Notes: generated from the sequence alone by a model not told the origin. Counted from the first letter of the stretch, positions 1 to 8,197 are shown. The stretch is 60,860 bases of DNA from Kiritimatiellia bacterium (GCA_017405115.1 JAFRBA010000057.1:1-60860); one strand, 5' to 3'. Numbers and translations are program-made.

Positions 1-112
1 CGCAACCGACATTCTCGCCGTGGAACGCGAATGCTTGCCGCGAAGCGCACCTCATTCGGCGGAGCGGTAGCGAGAGCCCCACGGCTCGGAGTTTCTCATT
101 CAACAACGGCAT
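1..112 (-). CDS. possible partial ORF running off the left edge
   Basis: An ATG at 112 on the minus strand opens a frame without stops to base 1, so at least 37 codons (beginning MPLLNEKLRAVG) continue outside the window. The spacer upstream has only a weak GTGGA-like ribosome site. No family is recognisable, and the composition (many Arg and Leu in GC-rich DNA) would also fit a chance open frame. Low confidence. Confidence 0.15.
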   Translation of the reverse strand, partial: MPLLNEKLRAVGLSLPLRRMRCASRQAFAFHGENVGC

Positions 113-121
113 ATCATTCCA

Positions 122-271
122 CTAAATTCTTTGAAGAACCAACTCTTTAAGAGAGCGAAACGACGACAGATAACGCGCATCATGCAAATTCCAGCATTTC
201 AAGCCATAACAAAGCAAAACAAGCATCCCAACTACGGCAATGACCTTTTTCATTGTCTTTCCGTTTGTCAT
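122..271 (-). CDS. small single-pass membrane protein, 49 aa
   Basis: A 49-codon frame starts ATG at 271 and ends TAG at 122-124. It is preceded by a good Shine-Dalgarno (GGAGG, 7 nt before the ATG). The product starts MTNGKTMKK and has one hydrophobic segment (IAVVGMLVLLCYG, about residues 10-23) followed by a charged tail, so it is a likely inner-membrane micro-protein with its N-terminus in the cytoplasm. It follows the AAA ATPase gene in the same direction. Its start overlaps the stop of a short remnant of a DUF1653 gene as ATGA, the same arrangement seen where the DUF1653 gene at 2208 meets the next membrane-protein gene. Function unknown. Confidence 0.5.
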   Translation of the reverse strand: MTNGKTMKKVIAVVGMLVLLCYGLKCWNLHDARYLSSFRSLKELVLQRI

Positions 272-303
272 TTCACATCCTCCAGCAATTCAAACCGCTT
301 CAT
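268..303 (-). pseudogene. remnant of the 3' end of a DUF1653-type gene
   Basis: The 12 codons read MKRFELLEDVK and stop. They match the last 11 residues of the intact DUF1653 protein at 2208-2441 (MKRFGLLEDAK). About 36 bp including the Shine-Dalgarno and the ATGA junction to the next gene differ at only four positions. The rest of the gene is missing: the ATPase stop codon lies 4 nt upstream. This is best read as a duplicated junction of which only the end survives. Confidence 0.55.
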
Positions 304-307
304 TCGT

Positions 308-1558
308 TTAGACGTTTTTCGCATTGGCCAATAGCCACTCGCGGGCAGGCATGACTTCAATCGTAAAGCCATCCTGCGCGATCGTTTCGCGCTCATGGTC
401 TGTTACAAGCAGGAGATTTCCGCATCTCGTCTTCTTCGCGGCAGAGATAAGCGGCGCGACTTCGCGCCTGCGCGTCTTGAGCCCCTCAATCGTGTAGGCG
501 ACCTGGACGAGCTGGACAATCTTCCCGTGCCGCACGCGGCAAAAATCAACATCGCTTGTCTGGTCCTTGTAGTAGAAGATTTCCGCATCGTCACCGGTCC
601 TGCGCCTGAGAAGTTCAAGATAGACGATGTTCTCAAGCCGCCAGCCCAGTTCCTCGTCCGAACCAAGTACGCCCGTGAAATACGACATGAACGCCGGATC
701 GGACACATAGAGTTTCTCGTTGCGAATGCGCTCCGCGGGTTTCGCCGAATATTTCCGGACGAGCGAGACGAGAAACGCCTCGGCAAGATAGCCCGTGTAT
801 GTCTGCATCGTGTGTGCACTCGAGACTCCGGCCTTCTGCGCAAGACGGTCATAAGATATCTCCCGAGAGAACTGCTGCATCAGCACATATGCGGCGTCGA
901 TGAACCGCTGCGCGTTCCTGACCTTGCGGCGTCCGAGGATGTCGCGCGAAAGAATTGAATTGTACAGCGCGGACACATATCCCCGCTGGTCGGCAAGTGC
1001 AAACGTCTCCGGCAATCCTCCGTTGAAGAAATACTTCTTCCAGTAATCTTCCGTCTCGTGCCCAATCCAGGCGCAATATTCGGCGTACGAAAAGGGAAAC
1101 ACGGATATGGGGATGTGGCGGCCCGTAAGATGGGTCGCAAGATCGCCAGTGAGAAGCCGCGCGTTCGAGCCGGTTATCACGACATGCTTGCCGCCGCGAA
1201 GCAATCGGTTCACGAAAAGATGCCACCCCTCGACATTCTGTATCTCGTCGAAAAGGAAATGGTCAACGCTGCCGTAAACCTCATAGACCGCCTGAAGAAC
1301 ATCGTCCAACTCGGACGCGTCAATCTTTGCAAGCACCTCGTCGTCAAAATCTACATAGCCGTACGCAACGCCCGAATTCCTCATTGCCGTCCTGCACACC
1401 ACGGATTTCCCAGACCGCCTCATGCCTACAACGGCCTGAGCAAGACGGCTTGTAACGTCGACTTTGCCCATCGGCTCCCTGTCTAGCATCTTCTCTGCCA
1501 GAAGACGTTCTAGCTCAAGCTTCTGCTCGCGTATCGCCTTTTTCAGGTCTCTGCCCAT
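308..1558 (-). CDS. AAA-family ATPase with DUF4143 C-terminal domain
   Basis: This 416-residue protein has a Walker A motif GMRRSGKS at residues 45-52 and a Walker B FLFDEIQ at about 101-107. The sensor-like segment VITGSNARLL is typical of AAA_14 proteins. The C-terminal third carries the DUF4143 domain, whose acidic and Lys-rich segment (YYKDQTSDVDF) resembles a PD-(D/E)XK nuclease fold. Family members are widespread in gut bacteria; their role is unsettled, with links to defence or mobile elements proposed. The start is the ATG at 1558 preceded by AGGGC. The gene has its own promoter with an inverted repeat upstream. It shares architecture, but not close sequence, with the ATPase at 51935. 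Confidence 0.85.
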   Translation of the reverse strand: MGRDLKKAIREQKLELERLLAEKMLDREPMGKVDVTSRLAQAVVGMRRSGKSVVCRTAMRNSGVAYGYVDFDDEVLAKIDASELDDVLQAVYEVYGSVDHFLFDEIQNVEGWHLFVNRLLRGGKHVVITGSNARLLTGDLATHLTGRHIPISVFPFSYAEYCAWIGHETEDYWKKYFFNGGLPETFALADQRGYVSALYNSILSRDILGRRKVRNAQRFIDAAYVLMQQFSREISYDRLAQKAGVSSAHTMQTYTGYLAEAFLVSLVRKYSAKPAERIRNEKLYVSDPAFMSYFTGVLGSDEELGWRLENIVYLELLRRRTGDDAEIFYYKDQTSDVDFCRVRHGKIVQLVQVAYTIEGLKTRRREVAPLISAAKKTRCGNLLLVTDHERETIAQDGFTIEVMPAREWLLANAKNV

Positions 1559-1581
1559 ACAATCTGCCCTTTCGGGTGGGC

Positions 1582-1635
1582 ATTATAGCATTTTCTGACC
1601 GTCTATTGCAATAACCGATATGAGTTATTGCAATA
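1582..1635 (-). promoter_or_regulatory. promoter with 12-bp inverted repeat upstream of the AAA ATPase
   Basis: On the minus strand an extended -10 (TGCTATAAT, TATAAT at 1582-1587) lies 18 bp downstream of a TTGCAA -35. The -35 is inside a perfect inverted repeat with 12-bp arms at 1604-1615 and 1624-1635 (TATTGCAATAAC and its complement) and an 8-nt spacer. A repeat overlapping -35 is a natural position for a repressor operator, possibly autoregulatory. The short 5' leader also contains a GCCC/GGGC hairpin. Confidence 0.55.
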
Positions 1636-1683
1636 CGATCCAGCGAAACGCAATTCTGTTGCTCCACTGCCATCATTGGACTA

Positions 1684-2211
1684 TCATCTCCCAGCCATAA
1701 AAGGAATGGCGAGGCTTGCTGGCAAGAACGTCGCATAAACGACAAACAGTAACTTTATCCAAGAGAGCCATCCCGATTTCCACATCACCTTTGCACGCAT
1801 TATTGGCGAAGCGAACGACAGCAATCCCATAGGCAACGTCAACGGCGAGAGAAAAAGTAGTGGCCCATCAAGGATCACCACAAGAGGACCTGCTAAGACT
1901 ACAAAGAGAAAAGTGATAGGGGAAACCACCGGGGCCAGGAGTGCACATCCAAGCAATTCAGACACAATGTCTTTTCCTATCAACCAACCTCCGTTTATCG
2001 TGGCATATGCCAAGCACCATCCGCCGACATTGAGAATTACTGACAGTCCGTCGGAAATAACGACCGCCGCGAGGATGAGACGCATTCGTTTTCCGAGATT
2101 TCGGCGGCGTGCATATTTTACGGCTTCTGCGGCGAACATCCATTCCGCAATTGCGCAGAAGACGAAAACAGCCGCAAAGAACGCGAAGAAGCATAGCGAT
2201 TCGCTTGTCAT
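1684..2211 (-). CDS. multi-pass membrane protein of unknown function
   Basis: This 175-residue protein has roughly four to five hydrophobic segments: an N-terminal one (about 5-25), one near 45-70, a long Val/Leu-rich pair around 90-140, and a C-terminal one near 150-170. No catalytic motif is evident. Its ATG overlaps the TGA of the upstream DUF1653 gene (ATGA), so the two are probably translationally coupled. The gene ends before a 50-100 nt spacer containing the ATPase promoter. Function unknown. Confidence 0.6.
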   Translation of the reverse strand: MTSESLCFFAFFAAVFVFCAIAEWMFAAEAVKYARRRNLGKRMRLILAAVVISDGLSVILNVGGWCLAYATINGGWLIGKDIVSELLGCALLAPVVSPITFLFVVLAGPLVVILDGPLLFLSPLTLPMGLLSFASPIMRAKVMWKSGWLSWIKLLFVVYATFLPASLAIPFMAGR

Positions 2212-2441
2212 TTCGCATCCTCTAACAATCCAAACCGCTTCATGCGCTTGCCGTCGCGCTCAATAGTCTCGAAGAACATCTTAGCAGGGCGAACCCACAG
2301 TCCGTGTTCACCATACAAGGCGCGATACACGACCATCTCCTCCAGCGTCTCGGAGTCCTTGGCGAACCCTTCAATGCGGTAGAGGTTACCCTTGAAGTGC
2401 CGGAACTCGCGGCCGATTAGTTTCTCGTGCTCTTCGCTCAT
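2208..2441 (-). CDS. DUF1653 family protein
   Basis: This 77-residue protein has the DUF1653 core, seen here as REFRHFKGNLYRIEGFAKDS followed by ETLEEMVVYRALYGEHG and LWVRPAKMF. It is a small soluble beta-rich domain found in many bacteria, with no firmly assigned function. The start is taken as the ATG at 2441, 16 nt after the stop of the preceding gene, because the family homology begins there; a longer frame upstream only shadows the neighbour. It overlaps the next membrane-protein gene by 4 bp. A fragment of a second copy of its 3' end lies at 268-303. Confidence 0.8.
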   Translation of the reverse strand: MSEEHEKLIGREFRHFKGNLYRIEGFAKDSETLEEMVVYRALYGEHGLWVRPAKMFFETIERDGKRMKRFGLLEDAK

Positions 2442-2457
2442 TTCACTATATCTTGCG

Positions 2458-3060
2458 TCATCGCGTGTTCGCGAATCCTGGCGAAATCCCCGCTCTCCTT
2501 TTGAGCAACGACATCGCAAATTCGATCGAGTCATCGTCCCAGAAGGCGCAGACAATCTCAGAGCGGTAGCCGTTCTTGATGCGAATCTTCCGTGCGAACG
2601 GATTGCCGGCAGTCGGCATGTGAATCTGAATATTCGGCCTTTTCTCCAGTCTGCTGTCTGTGATTTCCGTGTCAATGCGGAGGTCAAATCGCCGTGTGCG
2701 CCCAATGCCCCACAGTTTTGCCGAATAACTGCCGCTTCCATGCTCCAGCACGAGTCTGCGAGTGCCGAAAAGCATAAGCAGGATGCCATACCAGATGAAG
2801 ATTGAAGCCACTAGAAAGGGAATGCCGAAAAGCATCGGCATATAGTTCATTGGATGAGTGTCATGCTGCAGAAACGGCACAACGTAGCACACGAATATGG
2901 CCCCTCCGCTCCAAACTGTCATAAAGGGAATCAGGAACAGCAGAATCGGCTCGAACTTCCAATAGCGAAGTTCGATGCGCCCGCTGTCCATGTCGCGGAA
3001 CATCTTTAGATGCCGCGGCAGAAGCTTTCCCTCAAATGTCCGTTCAGACGAATCCGTCAT
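2458..3060 (-). CDS. membrane protein, two TM segments, unknown function
   Basis: This 200-residue protein has a charged N-terminus, two transmembrane segments (about 38-62 and 73-98), and a soluble C-terminal half ending in a basic segment (SLLKRRAGI). The layout of a two-helix hairpin followed by a beta-rich domain resembles small bacterial membrane proteins with a PH-like domain, but no diagnostic motif is visible. It heads a short run with the DUF1653 and multi-pass genes and lies 12 nt downstream of the nitroreductase gene stop. Confidence 0.6.
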   Translation of the reverse strand: MTDSSERTFEGKLLPRHLKMFRDMDSGRIELRYWKFEPILLFLIPFMTVWSGGAIFVCYVVPFLQHDTHPMNYMPMLFGIPFLVASIFIWYGILLMLFGTRRLVLEHGSGSYSAKLWGIGRTRRFDLRIDTEITDSRLEKRPNIQIHMPTAGNPFARKIRIKNGYRSEIVCAFWDDDSIEFAMSLLKRRAGISPGFANTR

Positions 3061-3072
3061 GGTTTGACGACC

Positions 3073-3720
3073 CTATACCACCTTCAGCACTTCCGCGACG
3101 GGCTTGCGGGGATTCTTGAAATACGGCTGGGCGGACTTCCCGACCGCGATGACGGACATGAGAACCTCTTTCTCGGGGATGCCGAGTATCGACTTCACCT
3201 TCGCCGTGTCGCGGATGCCCATGATGAGAGTGTCCCAGCCATGGTTCTTCGCCGCAAGGATGAAATAGGAAGACGCAAGCCCGCAGTCATACGCGCCCCA
3301 CATCTCGCCGAGCTCGTTCGCGGGGGCGTCGCCCATGTAGCCGCTTTCGCCGGGGACGAATGTAACCGCGACCAGCGCGGCGGCATTTGCCGAGCTTGCC
3401 GCGTTGAACCCCGGAAGCGCATCGCTCCACATCTTCGCCTTGGCGTCGTCGCCGATCGCCGCGTAGTACCGCGTCGTCTCGGTGTTCTTCCAGCTCGGGG
3501 CGTTGAGCGCCTCTTCGACGATCTTCGCCATTTCGTCCCCGGAGATTTCCGCCTTGGCGTACTTCCGCACGCTGCGGCGCGCCTCCATCAGTTCGCTGAA
3601 CTTCATGTCCATCGCTGCCTCCTTGTCGTTTTCCTTGTTAGAACATCCGGCGACGCCCGACACCGCCGCGACTCCCGCCGCTGCCGACGCCTCCTTCACG
3701 AAATCTCGACGAGTGACCAT
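3073..3720 (-). CDS. exported nitroreductase-family flavoprotein
   Basis: This 215-residue nitroreductase-fold protein would bind FMN and reduce nitro or quinone-like substrates with NAD(P)H. The family signature RRSVRKY is near residue 50 and a GLASSYFILAA helix near 150. The N-terminus has a twin-arginine motif (TRRDF, residues 3-7), a hydrophobic stretch and a possible lipobox (VAGC), so it is predicted to be Tat-exported and perhaps lipid-anchored. That is unusual for this mostly cytoplasmic family but recurs among neighbouring genes here. The start ATG at 3720 has a strong AAGGAG, and an extended -10 lies about 36 nt upstream. Confidence 0.85.
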   Translation of the reverse strand: MVTRRDFVKEASAAAGVAAVSGVAGCSNKENDKEAAMDMKFSELMEARRSVRKYAKAEISGDEMAKIVEEALNAPSWKNTETTRYYAAIGDDAKAKMWSDALPGFNAASSANAAALVAVTFVPGESGYMGDAPANELGEMWGAYDCGLASSYFILAAKNHGWDTLIMGIRDTAKVKSILGIPEKEVLMSVIAVGKSAQPYFKNPRKPVAEVLKVV

Positions 3721-3755
3721 AGCCCTTCTCCTTGTTCAGGTGAGCCCATGCCCGT

Positions 3756-3764
3756 ATTATACCA
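3756..3764 (-). promoter_or_regulatory. extended -10 promoter (TGGTATAAT) for the nitroreductase gene
   Basis: The minus strand reads TGGTATAATAC about 36 nt before the ATG at 3720. There is no good -35, as expected for an extended -10 promoter. Confidence 0.5.
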
Positions 3765-3802
3765 TATAAAGCTTGGCGGGGGTTCTTGCAATTCGCGCAC
3801 GC

Positions 3803-3842
3803 CCTCTCAGCGGAACTGCCGCTCGAGCAGTTCCTTGAGAGG
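3803..3842 (-). terminator. stem-loop downstream of the PIG-L gene
   Basis: Arms CCTCTCA and GGAACTGC (3803-3819) pair with GCAGTTCC and TGAGAGG (3827-3842) around a 7-nt loop. It lies in the 140-nt gap between the PIG-L stop and the nitroreductase promoter and could end PIG-L transcription, although there is no clear U-tract. The same bases can be read as the end of a decayed gene: the minus-strand frame ending TGA at 3807 reads WYDGPLKELLERQFR, which looks protein-like but has no start. Confidence 0.4.
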
Positions 3843-3921
3843 CCCGTCGTACCAGGCGGCGACAACAGGAGGCCGATGCACAGAGCCGCACGGGCGGCAA
3901 GCGCGTCGCACCGGATGCCGG

Positions 3922-4626
3922 TCACGGAAGCACCTTGAAGTCGGGCATGTAGCCGTGGATGCGGTGGGCGCGGAACGCCTCGGCATACTTGCAGCCGTTC
4001 TGGATGCCGCGGAACCGGGCCCACACGCGCGCCTCCTCCGCGAAGTCGGTGCAGCCGAACTCCGCCATGTAGGGGAACTGGCTCTCGTGGAAGTAGATGC
4101 CCTTCAGCTTCTCGTCGCATTCCTCCGAGATGTCGACGTATACCTCGGGCAGGAAGTTTATCCCGTAGCTAGGCTCCCAGTAGAAGAGCGACACCTTCTT
4201 CGAGCACGGCTTCTCATGCGACTGCTGGTTCCTGCCAGGCAGGGAGAGAAGCATCTCGCGCACGAGCTTCGACGTCATCGCGTGGTCGGTGGACTGGTCC
4301 TCCGGATAGTGCGTGAAGATGACGTCGGGGTCGGCCCAGCGCATCGCGTCCAGCACCTGCGTGCGCGTTTCGTTAGTGTCGAGAAGCCGCTCGTCGTCGT
4401 TGCGGAGGAAGCGAACCTCGGCGCCGTAGAGCGCCGCCGACTTCATCATCTCCGCCTCGCGCACTCGGCCGATCTCCTCGACGTCGGTCATTATGTTCGA
4501 GCCGGTGTTGCCGCTCGTCGTGAGGGCGATGTATATCTTGTGGCCCTGCTTCTTGTACTTGAGCAGGGTTCCGCCAACGTTCAGTTCGATGTCGTCCGGA
4601 TGGGCGCAGAAAGCAAGTATGTTCAT
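3922..4626 (-). CDS. PIG-L family N-acetyl-sugar deacetylase
   Basis: This 234-residue LmbE/PIG-L fold protein is a zinc-dependent de-N-acetylase that removes acetyl groups from N-acetylglucosamine-type substrates. The metal motif AHPDDIE is at residues 8-14, and the second motif HYPEDQSTDH near 105-114 supplies the third ligand. No signal peptide is seen, so it acts in the cytoplasm, probably on released amino sugars or a glycoconjugate. It lies just after the GH42-like gene in the same direction. An extended -10 (TGATATAAT) sits only 10 nt before the ATG, so the 5' leader would be a few nucleotides at most. Confidence 0.85.
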   Translation of the reverse strand: MNILAFCAHPDDIELNVGGTLLKYKKQGHKIYIALTTSGNTGSNIMTDVEEIGRVREAEMMKSAALYGAEVRFLRNDDERLLDTNETRTQVLDAMRWADPDVIFTHYPEDQSTDHAMTSKLVREMLLSLPGRNQQSHEKPCSKKVSLFYWEPSYGINFLPEVYVDISEECDEKLKGIYFHESQFPYMAEFGCTDFAEEARVWARFRGIQNGCKYAEAFRAHRIHGYMPDFKVLP

Positions 4627-4636
4627 GGTGACTTGA

Positions 4637-4645
4637 ATTATATCA
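4637..4645 (-). promoter_or_regulatory. extended -10 (TGATATAAT), near-leaderless PIG-L promoter
   Basis: TATAAT at 4637-4642 on the minus strand is preceded by TGA and lies 10 nt before the ATG at 4626. A start 6-8 nt downstream would leave a leader of about 2-4 nt. Confidence 0.45.
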
Positions 4646-4678
4646 GAGAAGCCTGCGAAGAATAGGCAAAAAACTTAC

Positions 4679-6583
4679 CTACTTTTCGGCAAGCGCCCGC
4701 AACTCCCCTGGCGACAGGCGGATCGATTCCCTCGCAGCCCCTGGAGACCGCTCGACAACGGCCTCCTGGGCGACATGCGCCTCGGTGTTGAGCAGATAGA
4801 TCGTGCCGTCGGGATAGACACTCCAGCGCACGGTGTCGTTGCACTCGACCTTTGGCCACGTGTCCGCGCCGATCGCCTCCATCGCCTTCGCCATGAGGAA
4901 CGAATAGAGCTTGCGCACGCCGAACGCCCCGGGCGAGTCGAGCGAGGCAAGGAAAATGACGCGGCCCTTGCCGATTTCGTTCACGAATCCGATGGGCTTG
5001 CATTCCGCCATCTTCTTCTCGATGAAGTTGTCGGACTCGACGAGAAAAGGCTTTGCGGTAGTCGCCTCAAGAAGCGGAATGTCAAAACCCCCTTCTATGA
5101 AATCCGGATCCCACATGTTGGTGAGCGGCTGGAATTTCCAGTACGGACCGGGGTTCTTCACGAACTTCATCCCGTGAGGCAGATGCCACGGCTTGCCGTC
5201 GCGCACCTTGACGCCCGCAAGCTCCGACCAGTCGCCGCCGTTGTACGGGACGAACGCGCCGTTTGGAACATCCTGGACCGTCAGATGGCTCGCCGCAAGC
5301 ATCAACGTGCCGCCGTTCCTGACATACCCGACGAGCTTGCGATACAGTTCTTCGTCCATCACGTTGCGGCCGAGGAAGAAAAGAAACCTGTATTTCGCGA
5401 ACGCCGCGTCCGGCGCGTCAAACGGGATGATGCCCGCCGCGCCAAGCGGCGGATTGCCCGAATGGTCGGCGTCGCCCCAGCTGTCGCGCTCCTGCCAACC
5501 GCGCCGGCGGTAGAGCCCGTCGAAGAGCCGCCACGCCGTGCGGTCCGCCTCCGTCACGCGGAAGGCGTCGTTCGCCCGCTGTCCGAAAAGGTGCGTCTGG
5601 AAGATTCCGACGTAGCCGTCGAATCGTCCCTGTATCGCGCCCACCGCCGCGAGAGGATAGCCGTCCGCGCGCGGATTCGCCTTGCACCAGGCGGTGAAGT
5701 CCGCAAGCACCTTGCGGTAGCGGCGCGTCACTGGATCGTCATGCTCGAACTTGCGGCCATGGCACATCAGGCTCATCAGCCCATGTTCGTTGTATATGGG
5801 GTCGGCGCCGCGCACGTATGCGTGATAGAGCGATGTGCGCCAGCGCGCCTCCCAGAGTCCGTCGCTCTGCATTCCGCCATACCAGTCCATCGCCATGTCG
5901 GTGCCGAAGCTCTTGCGGCCAAACGCCTCCGCGGCAGTCTTGGCCCCGGCGTAGGAACGCTCCAGCTCGTCGGAGTAGACGACCTCAAGGTCAACGCGGT
6001 CGTATCCCGCACGTAGCAGGTACGGCGGGAAGCCGAACGCGCACTCGATGGAGAAAATCGGTCCTGGAAGCCCGGCGTCCTTCGCCTGCTGGAGGTCGCG
6101 CCGCGTCTGGGCGCACGTCTCCGCGTATGCCTGCGCAAGTGAGTTGCCGCCCTTGGCGATGCGCGGAGAGAACTTGCCATGTGACATCGCGTTCTTAGGG
6201 TGCCAGTAGAACATCAGTCCGCCGCTCTCGCTGTAGTGCTGCGTACCTTCGCACACGTCGCCGTACTCGCGGAGCGCGGCGAGAAGCCCGTCCTTGATCG
6301 GCGCATACTCCTTCTTCAAGTCGCCGCTCCACCGATTGAACATCTCGTCCATCGTGAACGTGCAGCCATGCTTGCGGCAGTGTTCTCCGACGGCGCGAAT
6401 CTTCTCCGGCGTCCATTTGCCGTGGAAAAGGTTGAGCAAGGTGCCACAGCCGTCCTTGGTCAATGTCTCGGCTGTCGCGACGCCGAAGCCACCCTCGGCG
6501 ATCGACCCCGTCTGCACGACATGCGCGGCAGACACAGTCAGCGCCCCAAGAACTACGATGGTCAGCAAGCTTAGATGTTTCAT
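4679..6583 (-). CDS. secreted GH42-like (beta-galactosidase-trimerisation-type) protein
   Basis: This 634-residue protein has a cleavable signal peptide (MKHLSLLTIVVLGALTVSA). The N-terminal 330 residues look like a TIM barrel, with acidic positions in FTMDEMFNRW and YNEHGLM that could be catalytic. The next section (KYRFLFFLGRNVMDEELYRKL, then YVRNGGTLMLAASH) resembles the class-I amidotransferase-like trimerisation domain of GH42 enzymes. The C-terminus ends in a beta-rich domain (RWSVYPDGTIYLLNTE). A glycosidase acting outside the cytoplasmic membrane is likely, but the substrate cannot be stated. It follows the tannase-like gene by about 30 nt and is probably co-transcribed. Confidence 0.65.
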   Translation of the reverse strand: MKHLSLLTIVVLGALTVSAAHVVQTGSIAEGGFGVATAETLTKDGCGTLLNLFHGKWTPEKIRAVGEHCRKHGCTFTMDEMFNRWSGDLKKEYAPIKDGLLAALREYGDVCEGTQHYSESGGLMFYWHPKNAMSHGKFSPRIAKGGNSLAQAYAETCAQTRRDLQQAKDAGLPGPIFSIECAFGFPPYLLRAGYDRVDLEVVYSDELERSYAGAKTAAEAFGRKSFGTDMAMDWYGGMQSDGLWEARWRTSLYHAYVRGADPIYNEHGLMSLMCHGRKFEHDDPVTRRYRKVLADFTAWCKANPRADGYPLAAVGAIQGRFDGYVGIFQTHLFGQRANDAFRVTEADRTAWRLFDGLYRRRGWQERDSWGDADHSGNPPLGAAGIIPFDAPDAAFAKYRFLFFLGRNVMDEELYRKLVGYVRNGGTLMLAASHLTVQDVPNGAFVPYNGGDWSELAGVKVRDGKPWHLPHGMKFVKNPGPYWKFQPLTNMWDPDFIEGGFDIPLLEATTAKPFLVESDNFIEKKMAECKPIGFVNEIGKGRVIFLASLDSPGAFGVRKLYSFLMAKAMEAIGADTWPKVECNDTVRWSVYPDGTIYLLNTEAHVAQEAVVERSPGAARESIRLSPGELRALAEK

Positions 6584-6613
6584 GTTCCCTCCATGGCTAA
6601 CATAACGTTTGCG

Positions 6614-8197
6614 CTAAAAACCCTTTGTCTTCGTCTCAAGGCACATGGCGTCGATGCGGGCGACGCCGCGCGGACGGCGTTCCAGCCGCCAGTTGCCGTC
6701 GCCGTCCTGCAGGTAAAGACCTGGATACGGGGCGACCGGCATGTTCACGCCGCCGTTCGGCCACTTCACGAACAGCTTTTCCGGCGACTTGCCCTTCTCG
6801 CACCAGTCCACGAGAAGGTCCTTCAGTTGGCGACCGGAAGGCGAGCCTGTCATCACCCTGCCGCGTCCGCCGCCGTGCGCACAGCCAGGGATGCAGAAGA
6901 GCCTCATGAACTTCGAGACGTTTCCGATACCGCCGCTCGCCTCGCATACGCGCTCGTAGTAGTCGACTATCGGGCCGGGTGGAATCGTCTGGTCCTCCCA
7001 CCCCGCTGTCATGATGATCTTTCCGCCGCGCTTCACGAAGGCGGAAAGATCCGGGGAGCAGGCGTTGAACTCGGGCGAGAGCTCCCTGAGGTAAAGGTCG
7101 ATCTGGCCGAACCCCACCGCCTTCCACCGCGACTGCGGGAATCCCCTTCCAGCGAGGAAATGCGGAAGCGAGAGAAGACTGCCCCAGTGGAAGTTCGCCC
7201 CGTGGTTCGTGCCCGGCGCAAATCCCGTGAAGTAGCACTTCCCGTTGTGCACAAGCGGCATGTAGAGAGCCTTGAGCCGCGCCGGTCTGTCGCCGACGGC
7301 TAGGGCCGGGCGCTTCTCGGCGGCGAGCGCCACGAACTCGTCTATCTCCCTTTCGGTGAAGCGCCCGTCGGCTATGATGTGCCCTGCGTACGGTTTCGGG
7401 TCCGTCTTCGACCTGTACTCTATTGCCGCGTCGGACACGGCCTCGAGATCCTCCTTAGTGAACAGCGCCTTGCCGTCCGCGTCGTGGGTCTGCCGCCAAA
7501 GGTGCCAGATCGCGATTTCGCTGACCGCCGCGTTATTGTCGGGAAGCACCGCGATTACGCCGTCGTAGTCGTCAGGGAAACGCAGGGCCTCGCCCATGCC
7601 CTGCCGTCCGCCGGTGGATCCGCCGTTGAAGTATGCATGGCTATGCCCGCGCCCGTAGAAGGCCTTAGCGATCCGCTTGCCGTAGACGGTCATGAGGTGC
7701 GTGGCGCGCCAGTGGAAGTCGCGCAGGACGCCTTCGGACCACGGGATGGACTTGTCCAGGAACTTCGGGCTTGCGGCCGTCGTGCCCAGGTCCGTGGTGA
7801 CGGCGGCCGTGTCCATCGCGACGTATGCGCCGAGGTCGGGAAGCGACCCTGCGCGGCCGCTGTTGCCCTGCCCCCAGAGGCGTCCGTCCCACTTCTCCGG
7901 CAACGACAGCTCCATGCGGCACTTTACGTCGCTGCCCTTTTCGGGAACAAGCGTGAAGTCCACGCGGACGAATGCATCGGTGACGGTCACCGTCTCCTTC
8001 GCCTCGGCGCGCCACATCTCGAGCGGGTCCTTGCCCTTCGGGTCTGCCTTAAGGCGAAGCGAGACGTCCGTGATGGAGCATATCCCGTCGGATACCGCCC
8101 TGACATTTGCGAACGCCCTTTCGAGCGAAGCCGTGTCAGCGGCAAGCGCCGCAAGCGACGACAACGCCGCGGCCACAGCCAAACCCATAAGCTTCAT
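6614..8197 (-). CDS. secreted tannase/feruloyl esterase family protein
   Basis: This 527-residue alpha/beta hydrolase of the tannase/feruloyl esterase family would cleave phenolic esters on plant polysaccharides. The start is taken at the ATG at 8197 because a strong GGAGGG lies before it and a signal peptide (MKLMGLAVAAALSSLAALAA) follows. The nucleophile segment is NGGSTGGRQG near residue 200, the acid segment GWEDQTIPPG, and the histidine segment PGCAHGGG near 465. In characterised members the residues beside the catalytic Ser and His are cysteines joined by a disulphide (CS-D-HC); here both are Gly. The triad itself is intact. The gene lies directly downstream of a PHP-domain gene across a 7-bp repeat array. 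Confidence 0.85.
   Translation of the reverse strand: MKLMGLAVAAALSSLAALAADTASLERAFANVRAVSDGICSITDVSLRLKADPKGKDPLEMWRAEAKETVTVTDAFVRVDFTLVPEKGSDVKCRMELSLPEKWDGRLWGQGNSGRAGSLPDLGAYVAMDTAAVTTDLGTTAASPKFLDKSIPWSEGVLRDFHWRATHLMTVYGKRIAKAFYGRGHSHAYFNGGSTGGRQGMGEALRFPDDYDGVIAVLPDNNAAVSEIAIWHLWRQTHDADGKALFTKEDLEAVSDAAIEYRSKTDPKPYAGHIIADGRFTEREIDEFVALAAEKRPALAVGDRPARLKALYMPLVHNGKCYFTGFAPGTNHGANFHWGSLLSLPHFLAGRGFPQSRWKAVGFGQIDLYLRELSPEFNACSPDLSAFVKRGGKIIMTAGWEDQTIPPGPIVDYYERVCEASGGIGNVSKFMRLFCIPGCAHGGGRGRVMTGSPSGRQLKDLLVDWCEKGKSPEKLFVKWPNGGVNMPVAPYPGLYLQDGDGNWRLERRPRGVARIDAMCLETKTKGF

Noticed and set aside
131..334. Plus-strand 67-codon frame at the left end
   Set aside because: No ribosome site or family; a minus-strand small gene with a strong Shine-Dalgarno occupies the same bases.
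4775..6016. Long plus-strand open frames opposite the glycosidase genes
   Set aside because: They are rich in Arg, His and Ala, follow the codon bias of the opposite gene, lack ribosome sites and match no family; all look like shadows.
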